This document shows positions 44,873 to 52,727 of a stretch of DNA of 64,000 nt, one piece after another (the stretch's first letter is position 1; each line of letters opens with the position of its first letter). The stretch is from an uncultured Bacilli bacterium (GTDB lineage Bacteria; Bacillota_I; Bacilli_A; RF39; UBA660). The DNA lies in contig CAKOQK010000002.1 in NCBI GenBank assembly GCA_934101225.1, forward strand, positions 55,100 to 119,099. Reading direction: 5' to 3'. The notes under the pieces are model-generated. The model was not told where the DNA came from and searched no databases. It was given only the letters and a program-made list of their open reading frames with translations. Both the position numbers and the translations under genes were made by a program.

Positions 44873-46625
44873 ATGAAAAAAATTAAAGATTTTAATGAAA
44901 TAATTAGTAATTTTATAAAAATATATAAATATAATAAAAATACCAAGAAAAATATAATTAAAGCAGTAATTATTGATTTGATAATTATAATTATTTATTT
45001 TCTTTATCCTTTAATAATTGCAAAATCTCTTCTTGCACTATCTAATAATAAATTAAATATTTTATTAATTATGGTAATGGTGTTATTTGTAATAGATTCG
45101 GCAGATTCTTTATTAAAATACCTTTTTTCAATCATTTTTAATAAAATAAACTATCAAATTAAAAAGAATATTCAATTGGAATTAATTAGTGAAAGCCTTA
45201 AAATAAATCAAAGTACTTTAAATCAAACATCTAGTGGAATTTTAATTGAAAGAATAAATAATGATACTAATAATTTAGCAAAAAACATAACAAATTTACT
45301 AGATTTATTAATGTTCCTTATTAGGAAGAATTGGACTTATATTTGCAATATGTGTGATAAATATTTATGTTGGTTTATTATATATTTTCTTTATTGTTAT
45401 GGTTTTATTATTTAACAATTACTCTTACAAAATTAATTACAAGAATAATCAAAAACAAAGAGAAAATAGGGATAAAACTGGTGGTTTTGTTTCAGAAATT
45501 ATTAAGGGAACAAAAGATATAAAGATTCTTAATGCAGAAAAATCATTTTTAAACAAAACAGGAGAATATATTGATGATGCCAATAAAATAAATTATGAAT
45601 ATGAAGTTGAAAGAAAAAAATTATATTCAATTATGCTATTTATAAAATCATTGGGTGATTTTGCTTCCGGTTTACTTATAATATTTTTAATATATAAAAA
45701 TGAATTAACAACTGAAGCAGCTTTAATTTTATATAATTATAGTGGTTCTGTTCAAAGTATTACTTATACTTTATCTAATTTATCAATCACAATCAACGAT
45801 TTTAATCTATCATGTAATCGTATTTTTGGTTTATTAGGAAGTGAAGAATTTCCTAAAGAAAAATTCGGAAATAAAAACCTATCTAAATTTAAAGGACATA
45901 TTGAATTTAAAGATGTTAACTTCTCATATGAAGAAAATATACCTGTATTAAAGAATTTAAATTTAGAAGTATTACCAAATGAAGTAGTTGGTTTTGTTGG
46001 CCCATCGGGAGCTGGTAAAAGTACAATCTTTAATTTAATAAGTGCTTTAAATAAACCAGATAGTGGTGAAATCTTATTTGATGGAGAAAATATTAATGAA
46101 TTAACCAAGGATTCAATAAGAGGTAATCTATCAGTAATAAGTCAAAATGCCTATATATTTAATATGAGTATAGAAGACAATTTAAGAATAATAAAGAAAA
46201 ACGCTACTAAAAAAGAAATTGAAAAAGCTTGTAAAATGGCATGTTTAGATGAATTTATCGAAAGCTTACCAAATAAATATAAAACAATAGTAGGAGAAGG
46301 CGGTGTAACATTATCAGGAGGACAACGCCAAAGAATAGCAATAGCAAGAGCACTATTATTAAATACTGAAGTATTATTATTTGATGAAGCAACAAGTAGT
46401 TTAGATAACACAACCCAAGAAAAAATCCAAAAAGCAATTGAAAACTTAAAAGGAAAATACACAATATTAATAATAGCCCATCGATTATCAACTGTAATAA
46501 ATTCTGATAAAATATATGTTATAAATAAAGGAACTGTAGAAGGCGTAGGCACGCATAAAGAATTATTAAAAACTTGTAAAATATATGCTGACTTATATAA
46601 AAATGAAGATAATAAAAGTAAATAA
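44873..46625 (+). pseudogene. ABC exporter half-transporter 2, frameshifted in the membrane domain
   Basis: Reads from ATG 44873 through NIIKAVIIDLIIIIIYFLYP and NQTSSGILIERINNDTNNLA to LLMFLI, then leaves frame near 45323. Removing one base restores GRIGLIFAICVINIYVGLLY and the rest through a complete NBD identical to that of transporter 1. Joined length would be about 584 residues, equal to its partner. Could be a real one-base insertion or a sequencing error; the intact NBD and matching length favour a recent event. Terminator follows. Confidence 0.85.
45847..46617 (+). repeat. 771-bp near-identical NBD repeat, copy 2
   Basis: Partner of 44046-44816, offset 1801 bp, direct orientation. 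Recombination between the copies would delete 1.8 kb and leave one hybrid transporter. Confidence 0.95.
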
Positions 46626-46635
46626 TAATTAAAAT

Positions 46636-46663
46636 AAAACGGCTAAATTAAATGTCGTTTTTT
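46636..46663 (+). terminator. Terminator of the merR-ABC operon
   Basis: AAAACGGC / GTCGTTTT (one G-U), loop of 10 nt, T run. Confidence 0.75.
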
Positions 46664-46677
46664 ATTTAGACTACCAC

Positions 46678-46706
46678 TTGAAATTTATTCTTTAATTTGC
46701 TACAAT
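46678..46706 (+). promoter_or_regulatory. Promoter of the RNase J gene
   Basis: TTGAAA (46678-46683), 17 bp, TACAAT (46701-46706). Confidence 0.7.
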
Positions 46707-46757
46707 TATTTTACGTTGAAAAGAACTTTTGTTTTAATTTAGAAAGAAGGAAAATTT

Positions 46758-48395
46758 ATGAGTAAAATAAAAATTTTTGGTATGGGTGGATTAGATGAAA
46801 ATGGAAAAAACACCTATATTGTTGAAGTAGATAATAAAATATTTATATTTGATGCTGGTTTAAAGTATGCTAGTGATTCTAATTTTGGTATTGATTATAT
46901 AATCCCAGATTATAAATATTTAGTAGATAATCGTAAAAGAATAGTAGGTGTATTTGTAACTCATGCTCATCCTGAAAGCTATGGTGGAGTATCTGATTTA
47001 ATAAAGAATATTCCTGAAATTAAAGTATATGCTCTAAAATACACAATTAATCAGTTAATATTAGACGGTATAAGTGAAAAAAATTTACATGTTTTAATGC
47101 CGCATAAAAAAATAAATTTCACCAAAGAATTAAGTATATTTCCTATAACTGTAAATCATTCAGTTCCTGATAGTTGTATGTATGTATTAAATACTCCAGA
47201 TGGAGCCATCGTTTATACAGGAGACTTTATTATTGATCCATCAATGATGGGAGCTTACCATATGGATTTAGGGAAAATTGCCTATGTTGGAAAACAAGGT
47301 GTACTTGCCCTTTTAGGAGAATCATCCTTTGCTGAAAATATTGGACATACTAGCCCAACCCATCACCTATCATCTTTTTTCAAAAAACTTATTGCTAAAA
47401 CTGATGGCCGTATAATCTTTAGTGTACTTCCTGTTCATTTATATACAATAGAAGGAGTATTTAACGCAGCTAAAAACTCCCATCGCAAAGTAGTAGTAAT
47501 GGGTAAAAAACTTCAAAATATTATTAATATGGCTATAAAAGAAAATTATATTAATATTGAAGAAGGACAAATAGGTGATTTATCTAACGTTAATGATCAT
47601 AATTCAATTTTATTAATAAGTGATGATAGATCAAATGCATATAACATGTTCGAAAGAATTATTGCGGGAAATGATAAATTTATTAAATTAAATGAACATG
47701 ATACAGTATGTTTTGCCGAACCAAAATACGATGAAAATGAAAAGGCTTTTGTTAAAGTTGAAAATGAACTAGCCATTAAAGGAATTAATACAGTAAGCAT
47801 TCCTAAAGATAAAGGAATAAGTTTACATGCATCATCAGAAGATATCATGATAATGCTTGACTTATTAAAACCTAAATATTATATGCCAGTTAAAGGTGAG
47901 TATCGTTATATGGTTAGAAATGCTGACCTTGCAACAAATCTAGGATATAATAATAACAACATTATTTTAAAACAAAATGGAGACATAATTAATATTATTG
48001 ATAAAGAATTAGTTGATAAAATGGAACATATTAATATAGATGATACTTTAATTGATGGTAATTCGATTGAAGATATTGGAGATCTAGTATTAAAAGATAG
48101 AGAAGTATTAAGTGAAAATGGTATTGTATTAGTAAGTGCAACTTTATCTAAAAAAGATAAAAAAATCTTAGTAGGTCCTGAAATAACAACCAGAGGATTT
48201 ATCTATGTTAAAGATTCTAAAGAAATGATAGATGAAATTAAAAGAATATCTTCAGAAGTTATTGAAAATAATACAACAGACAAATACATAGATTTTAACA
48301 ATATTAAAAATGATATTAGAGAAAGATTAGGAAAATATTTTTATGTTGAAACAGAATGTAAACCAATGATTATTGCTGTAATTCAAGAAATATAA
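46758..48395 (+). CDS. Ribonuclease J family protein with degenerate active site
   Basis: 545 residues, the full RNase J layout: MBL domain, beta-CASP insert, C-terminal domain (LVSATLSKKDKKILVGPEIT, TRGFIYVKDS). FGMGGLDENGKNTYIVEVDN starts it. The metal motif, normally HGHEDHIGG, is HAHPESYGG (His69, His71 kept; the Asp and third His replaced by Glu and Ser). SDSTNAE has become GESSFAE and PVHGEYR has become PVKGEYR, so more ligands are lost; NHS and LHASSED His remain. This resembles RNase J2, a weak or inactive partner of J1. Expected in the mRNA-decay complex as a J2-type subunit. No second RNase J in the window. Confidence 0.88.
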   Translation: MSKIKIFGMGGLDENGKNTYIVEVDNKIFIFDAGLKYASDSNFGIDYIIPDYKYLVDNRKRIVGVFVTHAHPESYGGVSDLIKNIPEIKVYALKYTINQLILDGISEKNLHVLMPHKKINFTKELSIFPITVNHSVPDSCMYVLNTPDGAIVYTGDFIIDPSMMGAYHMDLGKIAYVGKQGVLALLGESSFAENIGHTSPTHHLSSFFKKLIAKTDGRIIFSVLPVHLYTIEGVFNAAKNSHRKVVVMGKKLQNIINMAIKENYINIEEGQIGDLSNVNDHNSILLISDDRSNAYNMFERIIAGNDKFIKLNEHDTVCFAEPKYDENEKAFVKVENELAIKGINTVSIPKDKGISLHASSEDIMIMLDLLKPKYYMPVKGEYRYMVRNADLATNLGYNNNNIILKQNGDIINIIDKELVDKMEHINIDDTLIDGNSIEDIGDLVLKDREVLSENGIVLVSATLSKKDKKILVGPEITTRGFIYVKDSKEMIDEIKRISSEVIENNTTDKYIDFNNIKNDIRERLGKYFYVETECKPMIIAVIQEI

Positions 48396-48432
48396 AAACT
48401 ATAAAGAATTAAAAAGACTTTATAGTTTTTTG
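48396..48432 (+). terminator. Terminator of the RNase J gene
   Basis: AAAACTATAAAG / CTTTATAGTTTT with an 11-nt loop and T run, straight after the stop. Confidence 0.85.
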
Positions 48433-48466
48433 TTTAAAATTTATTTTAGAAAATAGATTTGTTCGC

Positions 48467-48495
48467 TTGTTTATGAAATACATGAGTAGTATAAT
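48467..48495 (+). promoter_or_regulatory. Promoter of the small hydrophobic peptide mRNA
   Basis: TTGTTT (48467-48472), 17 bp, TATAAT (48490-48495); start expected near 48502. Confidence 0.75.
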
Positions 48496-48571
48496 AACCT
48501 CTAAGGAACAATTAGTTGCTGGGTGTCTATCCTCATTTTTTATAATATCAAAAGATGAGGAGGTGTTGCAT

Positions 48572-48664
48572 ATGAGCAAAAGAAAATTTATTATTAAATT
48601 TTTAAGATACATATGTCTCATTATTCTATGTATGTCAGTTTTGATGTACATAGTAAAAAAATAG
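48572..48664 (+). CDS. Candidate type I toxin: 30-residue membrane peptide
   Basis: Basic end, one hydrophobic helix, basic end: MSKRKFIIKFLRYICLIILC, then MSVLMYIVKK. A very strong SD (GAGGAGGTG, 48557-48565) precedes ATG 48572, but the hairpin CCTCAT (48531-48536) / ATGAGG (48555-48560) covers part of it. The mRNA 5' end (48518-48532) can pair over all 15 positions (two G-U) with its 3' end (48720-48734), a hallmark of type I toxin mRNAs such as bsrG and fst. An antisense RNA unit overlaps the 3' end. The peptide has no clear likeness to Fst, TxpA or BsrG that I can recall. Not tested experimentally; the call rests on architecture. Confidence 0.7.
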   Translation: MSKRKFIIKFLRYICLIILCMSVLMYIVKK

Positions 48665-48782
48665 ACACTTAATTATCTAATAAAAATAATTAAATGTCTC
48701 ACTTTAAATAACAATTAAAGGATAGACATTCAGCGTTCGAAAACTAAATGTTCCTTTTTTATTTTATGTAAGTTTCCCTTAC
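48655..48782 (-). ncRNA. Candidate antisense antitoxin RNA
   Basis: Minus-strand unit of about 128 nt with its own near-consensus promoter (48817-48789) and a perfect intrinsic terminator: minus GACATTTAATTAT pairs with ATAATTAAGTGTC (plus 48664-48698, one G-U), then T-rich TATTTTTTT whose seven-T run is the A run 48655-48661 in the toxin's last codons. It overlaps the toxin mRNA from the last codons through its terminator, including the 3' arm of the long-range helix, so it would block folding or trigger RNase III cleavage. Confidence 0.65.
48717..48760 (+). terminator. Terminator of the toxin mRNA
   Basis: AAAGGA..ACATT.AG (48717-48733) pairs imperfectly with CTAAATGT.TCCTTT (48744-48757), then a run of T. 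The same bases (48720-48734) can instead pair with the mRNA 5' end. Confidence 0.65.
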
Positions 48783-48788
48783 ATATTC

Positions 48789-48817
48789 ATAATAGCATAT
48801 TTACTTTCATTTTTCAA
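48789..48817 (-). promoter_or_regulatory. Promoter of the antisense RNA
   Basis: Minus strand TTGAAA (48817-48812), 17 bp, TATTAT (48794-48789). No gene on the minus strand follows, only the antisense RNA. Confidence 0.7.
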
Positions 48818-48867
48818 TTCATTTTCTTGAAACATATAAATATCTATCTTCTAAAATACAAAAACAA

Positions 48868-48900
48868 CCAAAAAGACCTAGAAAATCTAAGTCTTTTTCT
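48868..48900 (-). terminator. Terminator of the YjcZ-like gene
   Basis: AAAAAGACCTAGA / TCTAAGTCTTTTT around a short loop, symmetric A and T runs, so it may work in both directions. Confidence 0.75.
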
Positions 48901-48930
48901 AAAACTATATTAATGATGATTAAATTCTAA

Positions 48931-49119
48931 TTAGTTGTTATTGTTGTTATTTCCCCAGCTCCAACCAGCACCAATAATTATTACTAATAAAATGAATAAA
49001 ACAATCCATAAAGCAGCACCTAGTCCATATCCACCAGTTGTGTTTCCTATATATCCGGTATTGCAGCAAGGATTAGAATAACCATAATTAGTACCACCAT
49101 TATATCCATAATAATACAT
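48931..49119 (-). CDS. YjcZ-family-like small Gly/Tyr-rich membrane peptide
   Basis: 62 residues on the minus strand with AGGAGG before the ATG. Start is Tyr/Gly/Asn-rich (YYYGYNGGTNYGYSNPCCN), then GGYGLGAALWIVLFILLVII is one membrane helix, ending in poly-Asn after GWSWG. This Gly-rich plus single-helix form is that of the YjcZ/sporulation-associated peptides of Bacilli. Function unknown; no other sporulation genes are in the window. Confidence 0.65.
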   Translation of the reverse strand: MYYYGYNGGTNYGYSNPCCNTGYIGNTTGGYGLGAALWIVLFILLVIIIGAGWSWGNNNNNN

Positions 49120-49247
49120 ACTTATACCTCCTAACCGTATCTATTATAGTTTACGTTTATAGTCTAAAATTTGTTAATAAAAAAGTTCAATATCTATTTT
49201 AATATTTAATTTAATAGTTTATAATGAGACATAAGGAGGATAATAAT

Positions 49248-49796
49248 ATGTTTGGTTATATAAAAGGAACAATAAAAATAATAGAAAGTAATTATGTAAT
49301 TATTGATAATAATGGAATTGGTTATATTATATATGTAGCAAATCCCTATAGTTATGAAATAGATAAAGATTATACAATATACACTTATACGTTTATAAGT
49401 GAAAATGAAAATACATTATATGGATTTAAATCATTAGAAGAAAAAGCATTATTTTTAAAGTTAACTAGCGTAAAGGGATTAGGCCCTAAAACCGCATTAC
49501 CAATGCTTGCAACTGGAAGTATTTCTGGAATAAGTGATGCAATTGAAAGAGAAAATATCCTATATTTAAAGAAATTTCCTAAAGTAGGAGAAAAACTTGC
49601 TCGTCAAATGATTTTAGATTTAAAAGGAAAACTAGGAAATATTACAATTGAGAAAACTGAAGATGATGAATTAGTAGAAGTTTTAGAAAGCCTAGGATAT
49701 AAGGGTGCTGACATTAAACATATTTTACCTAAAATAAATAAAGAATTAAAATTAGAAGAACAAATAAAAGAAGCATTAAAGTTAATGTTAAAATAA
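49248..49796 (+). CDS. ruvA: Holliday junction DNA helicase subunit RuvA
   Basis: 182 residues, slightly short (about 200 usual). ATG 49248 after AAGGAGG; the ATG 24 bp upstream precedes the RBS. MFGYIKGTIKIIESNYVIID OB start, KLTSVKGLGPKTALPML and LKKFPKVGEKLARQMILDLK are the two HhH motifs; domain III (VEVLESLGYKGADIKHILPK) binds RuvB. Forms an operon with ruvB. Confidence 0.95.
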   Translation: MFGYIKGTIKIIESNYVIIDNNGIGYIIYVANPYSYEIDKDYTIYTYTFISENENTLYGFKSLEEKALFLKLTSVKGLGPKTALPMLATGSISGISDAIERENILYLKKFPKVGEKLARQMILDLKGKLGNITIEKTEDDELVEVLESLGYKGADIKHILPKINKELKLEEQIKEALKLMLK

Positions 49797-49809
49797 GGAG
49801 GATGATTAA

Positions 49810-50811
49810 GTGGAAAAAGAAAGAATTATAACTGGAGAAGAATTACAAGAAGATACATTTGATGATAACATTAGACCACAGTCTTTAAATGAATACGTTG
49901 GGCAAACTGAAGTTAAAGAAAACATGCGTGTCTTTATTGAAGCAGCCAAACTAAGAAAAGAATCATTAGATCATGTTTTATTATATGGTCCTCCGGGACT
50001 TGGTAAAACTACCCTTGCTCATATTATCGCTAATGAACTTGGAACTAATATCAAAACGACAACTGGTCCAGCCCTAGAAAAAAGTGGTGATTTAGCCGCA
50101 GTACTATCTAACTTAGAACCAGGAGATGTTCTATTTATCGATGAAATTCATCGAATTCCTAAGTTTATTGAAGAAATATTATATTCAGCTATGGAAGATT
50201 TTGAACTAGATATTGTCGTTGGACAGGAAGGCTCAACTAGAAGTATAAAAATCGATTTACCTCCATTTACTTTAGTTGGAGCAACAACAAGAGCAGGTGA
50301 TATATCAGCACCATTAAGAGACCGTTTTGGTATTGTATCTAAATTAAATTATTATACTGAAGAAGAACTAAAAAATATTATTAAACGTACCAGCAGGGTA
50401 TTAGGTATGGATATCGAAGATAATGCTGCTTTAGAACTTGCTAGAAGAAGCCGTAAGACTCCACGAATTGCTAATCGTTTATTTAAAAGAGTAAGAGATT
50501 TTGCTTGTGTTAAAGGAGAAAGTTTAATAACTCTTGATACAACAAGAACATCACTTCAAAGATTAAAAGTCGATAAATATGGACTAGATGCTATTGATAT
50601 TGAATACCTAGATGCTATAATCAATAAATTTAACGGAGGCCCAGTTGGAGTTGAAACAATATCTAGTGCTATAGGTGAAGAACAATCAACTATAGAGGAT
50701 GTAGTAGAGCCTTATTTAATGCAAGAAGGGTTTATAAAAAGAACCCCAAGAGGAAGAGTAGTAACTGAAAAGAGTTATGAACATTTAAATAATTTAAAAG
50801 AAATAAATTAA
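49810..50811 (+). CDS. ruvB: Holliday junction DNA helicase subunit RuvB
   Basis: 333 residues, AAA+ motor. RPQSLNEYVGQTEVKENMRV, Walker A LLYGPPGLGKTTLAHII, Walker B VLFIDEIHRI, sensor 1 LVGATTRAG, arginine finger region PLRDRFGI, C-terminal winged helix (EPYLMQEGFIKRTPRGRVVT). GTG start at 49810 with AAGGAGG. The adjacent queA at 54300 recalls the common ruvAB-queA order, here with a nucleotide cluster inserted. Confidence 0.97.
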   Translation: MEKERIITGEELQEDTFDDNIRPQSLNEYVGQTEVKENMRVFIEAAKLRKESLDHVLLYGPPGLGKTTLAHIIANELGTNIKTTTGPALEKSGDLAAVLSNLEPGDVLFIDEIHRIPKFIEEILYSAMEDFELDIVVGQEGSTRSIKIDLPPFTLVGATTRAGDISAPLRDRFGIVSKLNYYTEEELKNIIKRTSRVLGMDIEDNAALELARRSRKTPRIANRLFKRVRDFACVKGESLITLDTTRTSLQRLKVDKYGLDAIDIEYLDAIINKFNGGPVGVETISSAIGEEQSTIEDVVEPYLMQEGFIKRTPRGRVVTEKSYEHLNNLKEIN

Positions 50812-50823
50812 GGAGTTTAAAAA

Positions 50824-51066
50824 ATGAATGAAGAAAAGAAATATCTTATAATTATGATTATCAATATTATTGTAACTTTGTTAATAGGCATAAGAACATT
50901 TTCGAAAATGTCTAATAATGGATGTATTACCCCAAAGAGTTCTTGTATGAATAAATTTAATTGCTCAACTTGTGAAAATGGAATAGCTAGTTGTAGTTAT
51001 ATAAATGAGGATGGTCAAATAGAAACTGGATTAAATTGTCCTTGTGATGAGGAGGTATCTAAATGA
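50824..51066 (+). CDS. Small membrane protein with Cys-rich exterior, unknown
   Basis: 80 residues: one N-terminal helix (YLIIMIINIIVTLLIGIRTF), then an outside segment with eight Cys (GCITPKSSCMNKFNCSTCEN, ASCSYI, NCPCDEE). Similar in plan to the protein at 31456-31707 though not in sequence. Overlaps the next gene by four bases (ATGA), so translation is coupled. RBS AAGGAG. Confidence 0.65.
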   Translation: MNEEKKYLIIMIINIIVTLLIGIRTFSKMSNNGCITPKSSCMNKFNCSTCENGIASCSYINEDGQIETGLNCPCDEEVSK

Positions 51067-51704
51067 AAAAAAATAAAATAAAAAAATATAAAGATATTAT
51101 AACGATATGTATTTTTGCAGATGTAATTTTTCTATTAATGGGGTTAGTTTCTGCTAATATGATAAGAAAACCAGTTCTATATTTATATCCAGAAACAGAA
51201 ACAAATGTTGAAGTAAAATTTGCAAAACCAGAGCTACTTATAACAACTTATCCAAAATATGTAAATTCATGGAACGTAAAAGTATTACCAAGTGGAGATA
51301 TGTATGATCAAAATGGTAAATATTACTATGCACTATACTGGGAAGAAATAAGTACAAATAAATATAATTTTAATGAAGGATTTTATGTAGAAAAAGATAA
51401 TGCAATTGATTTTCTAGAAGAAAAGTTAAGTATCCTTGGATTAAATGATAAAGAAAGAAATGAATTTATAATGTACTGGTTACCAATACTAGAACAAAAT
51501 AAAAAATCATTAGTGTATTTTGAAACAACCGAAAGTTTACAAAAAGAAAATGAATTAATTATAAGTCCAAAACCAGATAGTTTATTAAGAATAAGAATGC
51601 ATGTAAAAAAAGTAAATCATAAAATAGAAATAAAAGAACAAGAACTATCACACTTTGAAAGAAAAGGATTTACAGCAGTTGAGTGGGGCGGAATAATTTA
51701 TTAA
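51063..51704 (+). CDS. Conserved membrane-anchored protein of unknown function
   Basis: 213 residues. N-terminal helix (IITICIFADVIFLLMGLVSA), then RKPVLYLYPETETNVEVKFA, LLITTYPKYVNSWNVKVLPS, YYALYWEEIS and HFERKGFTAVEWGG. The KPVxYLYP...TTYPxY...W pattern is one I recognise from uncharacterised Firmicute proteins; no function is known to me. Coupled to the Cys-rich gene before it and ended by a terminator. Confidence 0.75.
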   Translation: MKKNKIKKYKDIITICIFADVIFLLMGLVSANMIRKPVLYLYPETETNVEVKFAKPELLITTYPKYVNSWNVKVLPSGDMYDQNGKYYYALYWEEISTNKYNFNEGFYVEKDNAIDFLEEKLSILGLNDKERNEFIMYWLPILEQNKKSLVYFETTESLQKENELIISPKPDSLLRIRMHVKKVNHKIEIKEQELSHFERKGFTAVEWGGIIY

Positions 51705-51706
51705 TT

Positions 51707-51745
51707 AAACATATTGCGTGGTAAAACACTTAATATGTTTTTATT
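51707..51745 (+). terminator. Intrinsic terminator
   Basis: AAACATATT (51707-51715) / AATATGTTT (51732-51740), followed by T-rich sequence. Confidence 0.65.
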
Positions 51746-51768
51746 GTATAAAAAAGGAGTGAAATAAA

Positions 51769-52725
51769 TTGAATCGAAGATTAAGTAAACTAATAAAAGA
51801 ATATGAAAAATACCAAGATAGAGTAATTGATTTGTCATGCAATAATGCCTATTTAACTAAGGATAATCTAAAAGATTTAACTCAAAATATCTATTTAAAT
51901 ATTAAGAATAAATTATACCAAGATATTGAAGATTTACTAAAATATACCATTAGTAGTTTATTTAAATATAAATATATTAAAAATTATAATGAAAAAGATT
52001 TTCTAAACCATAATATATTTTATCTAAACTATTCAAATAATGATGATTATATAGTATCTCCTGATAGAGGTTTAATAGACTATGAAAAATTACAAAAATT
52101 AATTATCTCTAAAAATCCAAAATATATATTTGTTGGTTCAACATACTATACAAGATTTATTGACTATAAAAAAATAAAAGAAATAGCAAATTTAATAAAT
52201 GCTAAACTAATTGTTGATATATCAAATATTTCCGGTTTAATTTTAACTAACCATGTTCCATCACCTTTTGAATATGCTAGCTATATAATCTGCACTTTAA
52301 ATAAACAATTGCAAGGACCAAATAAAACTATTATCTTATCAAATGAAGAATTAATATATGATTTATCTATTATTGATACCATTAACACTTTAAATACATT
52401 ACTTAATGTAACAACCGATGAATATAAAGAACTTATAAATAACTGTCTAATTAATACCAAAGAATTACAAAAATCTTTCGAAGAAGAAAATATTTTATTA
52501 TTAAGTCTAGGAACCGATAATAACTTATTAATTATAAATACTGAAATAAATTATCAAATTAAGTGTAAAGATGCCTTTAATTTACTTCTTAAAAATGATA
52601 TTATAGTTAAAGAGAATAACATAGGGATAATCTTAAACACTAGTAATATGACATTTAAAGGATATACTCCAAATGATTTCTATTTACTAGGAAAAAAAAT
52701 AAATAAAATATTAAAGGAGAAATAA
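51769..52725 (+). CDS. Divergent, shortened serine hydroxymethyltransferase-like PLP protein
   Basis: 318 residues against about 410-430 for GlyA. TTG start, AAGGAG 10 bp upstream. The large-domain core is recognisable: GLIDYEKLQKLIISKNPKYI, VGSTYYTRFIDYKKIKEIAN, LIVDISNISGLI (Asp150 kept; the VDMAHIAG His is Asn153), SPFEYASYIICTLNKQLQGP (Lys179 in the place of the PLP lysine; the THK His is Asn). The N-terminal substrate-binding part is drastically reduced and the C-terminal domain is short. Immediately before thyA and folA, the other two enzymes of the thymidylate cycle. Either a divergent working SHMT or a degenerate paralogue; classical activity is doubtful. Confidence 0.65.
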   Translation: MNRRLSKLIKEYEKYQDRVIDLSCNNAYLTKDNLKDLTQNIYLNIKNKLYQDIEDLLKYTISSLFKYKYIKNYNEKDFLNHNIFYLNYSNNDDYIVSPDRGLIDYEKLQKLIISKNPKYIFVGSTYYTRFIDYKKIKEIANLINAKLIVDISNISGLILTNHVPSPFEYASYIICTLNKQLQGPNKTIILSNEELIYDLSIIDTINTLNTLLNVTTDEYKELINNCLINTKELQKSFEEENILLLSLGTDNNLLIINTEINYQIKCKDAFNLLLKNDIIVKENNIGIILNTSNMTFKGYTPNDFYLLGKKINKILKEK

Positions 52726-52727
52726 GT

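Noticed and set aside
43981..46552. Minus-strand ORFs opposite the two ABC NBDs
   Set aside because: They are mirror images of conserved NBD coding sequence and occur twice only because the NBD is duplicated.
48467..48571. Longer 65-codon version of the toxin ORF
   Set aside because: Its TTG start would be the promoter -35 itself, upstream of the expected transcript start; the strong SD belongs to ATG 48572.
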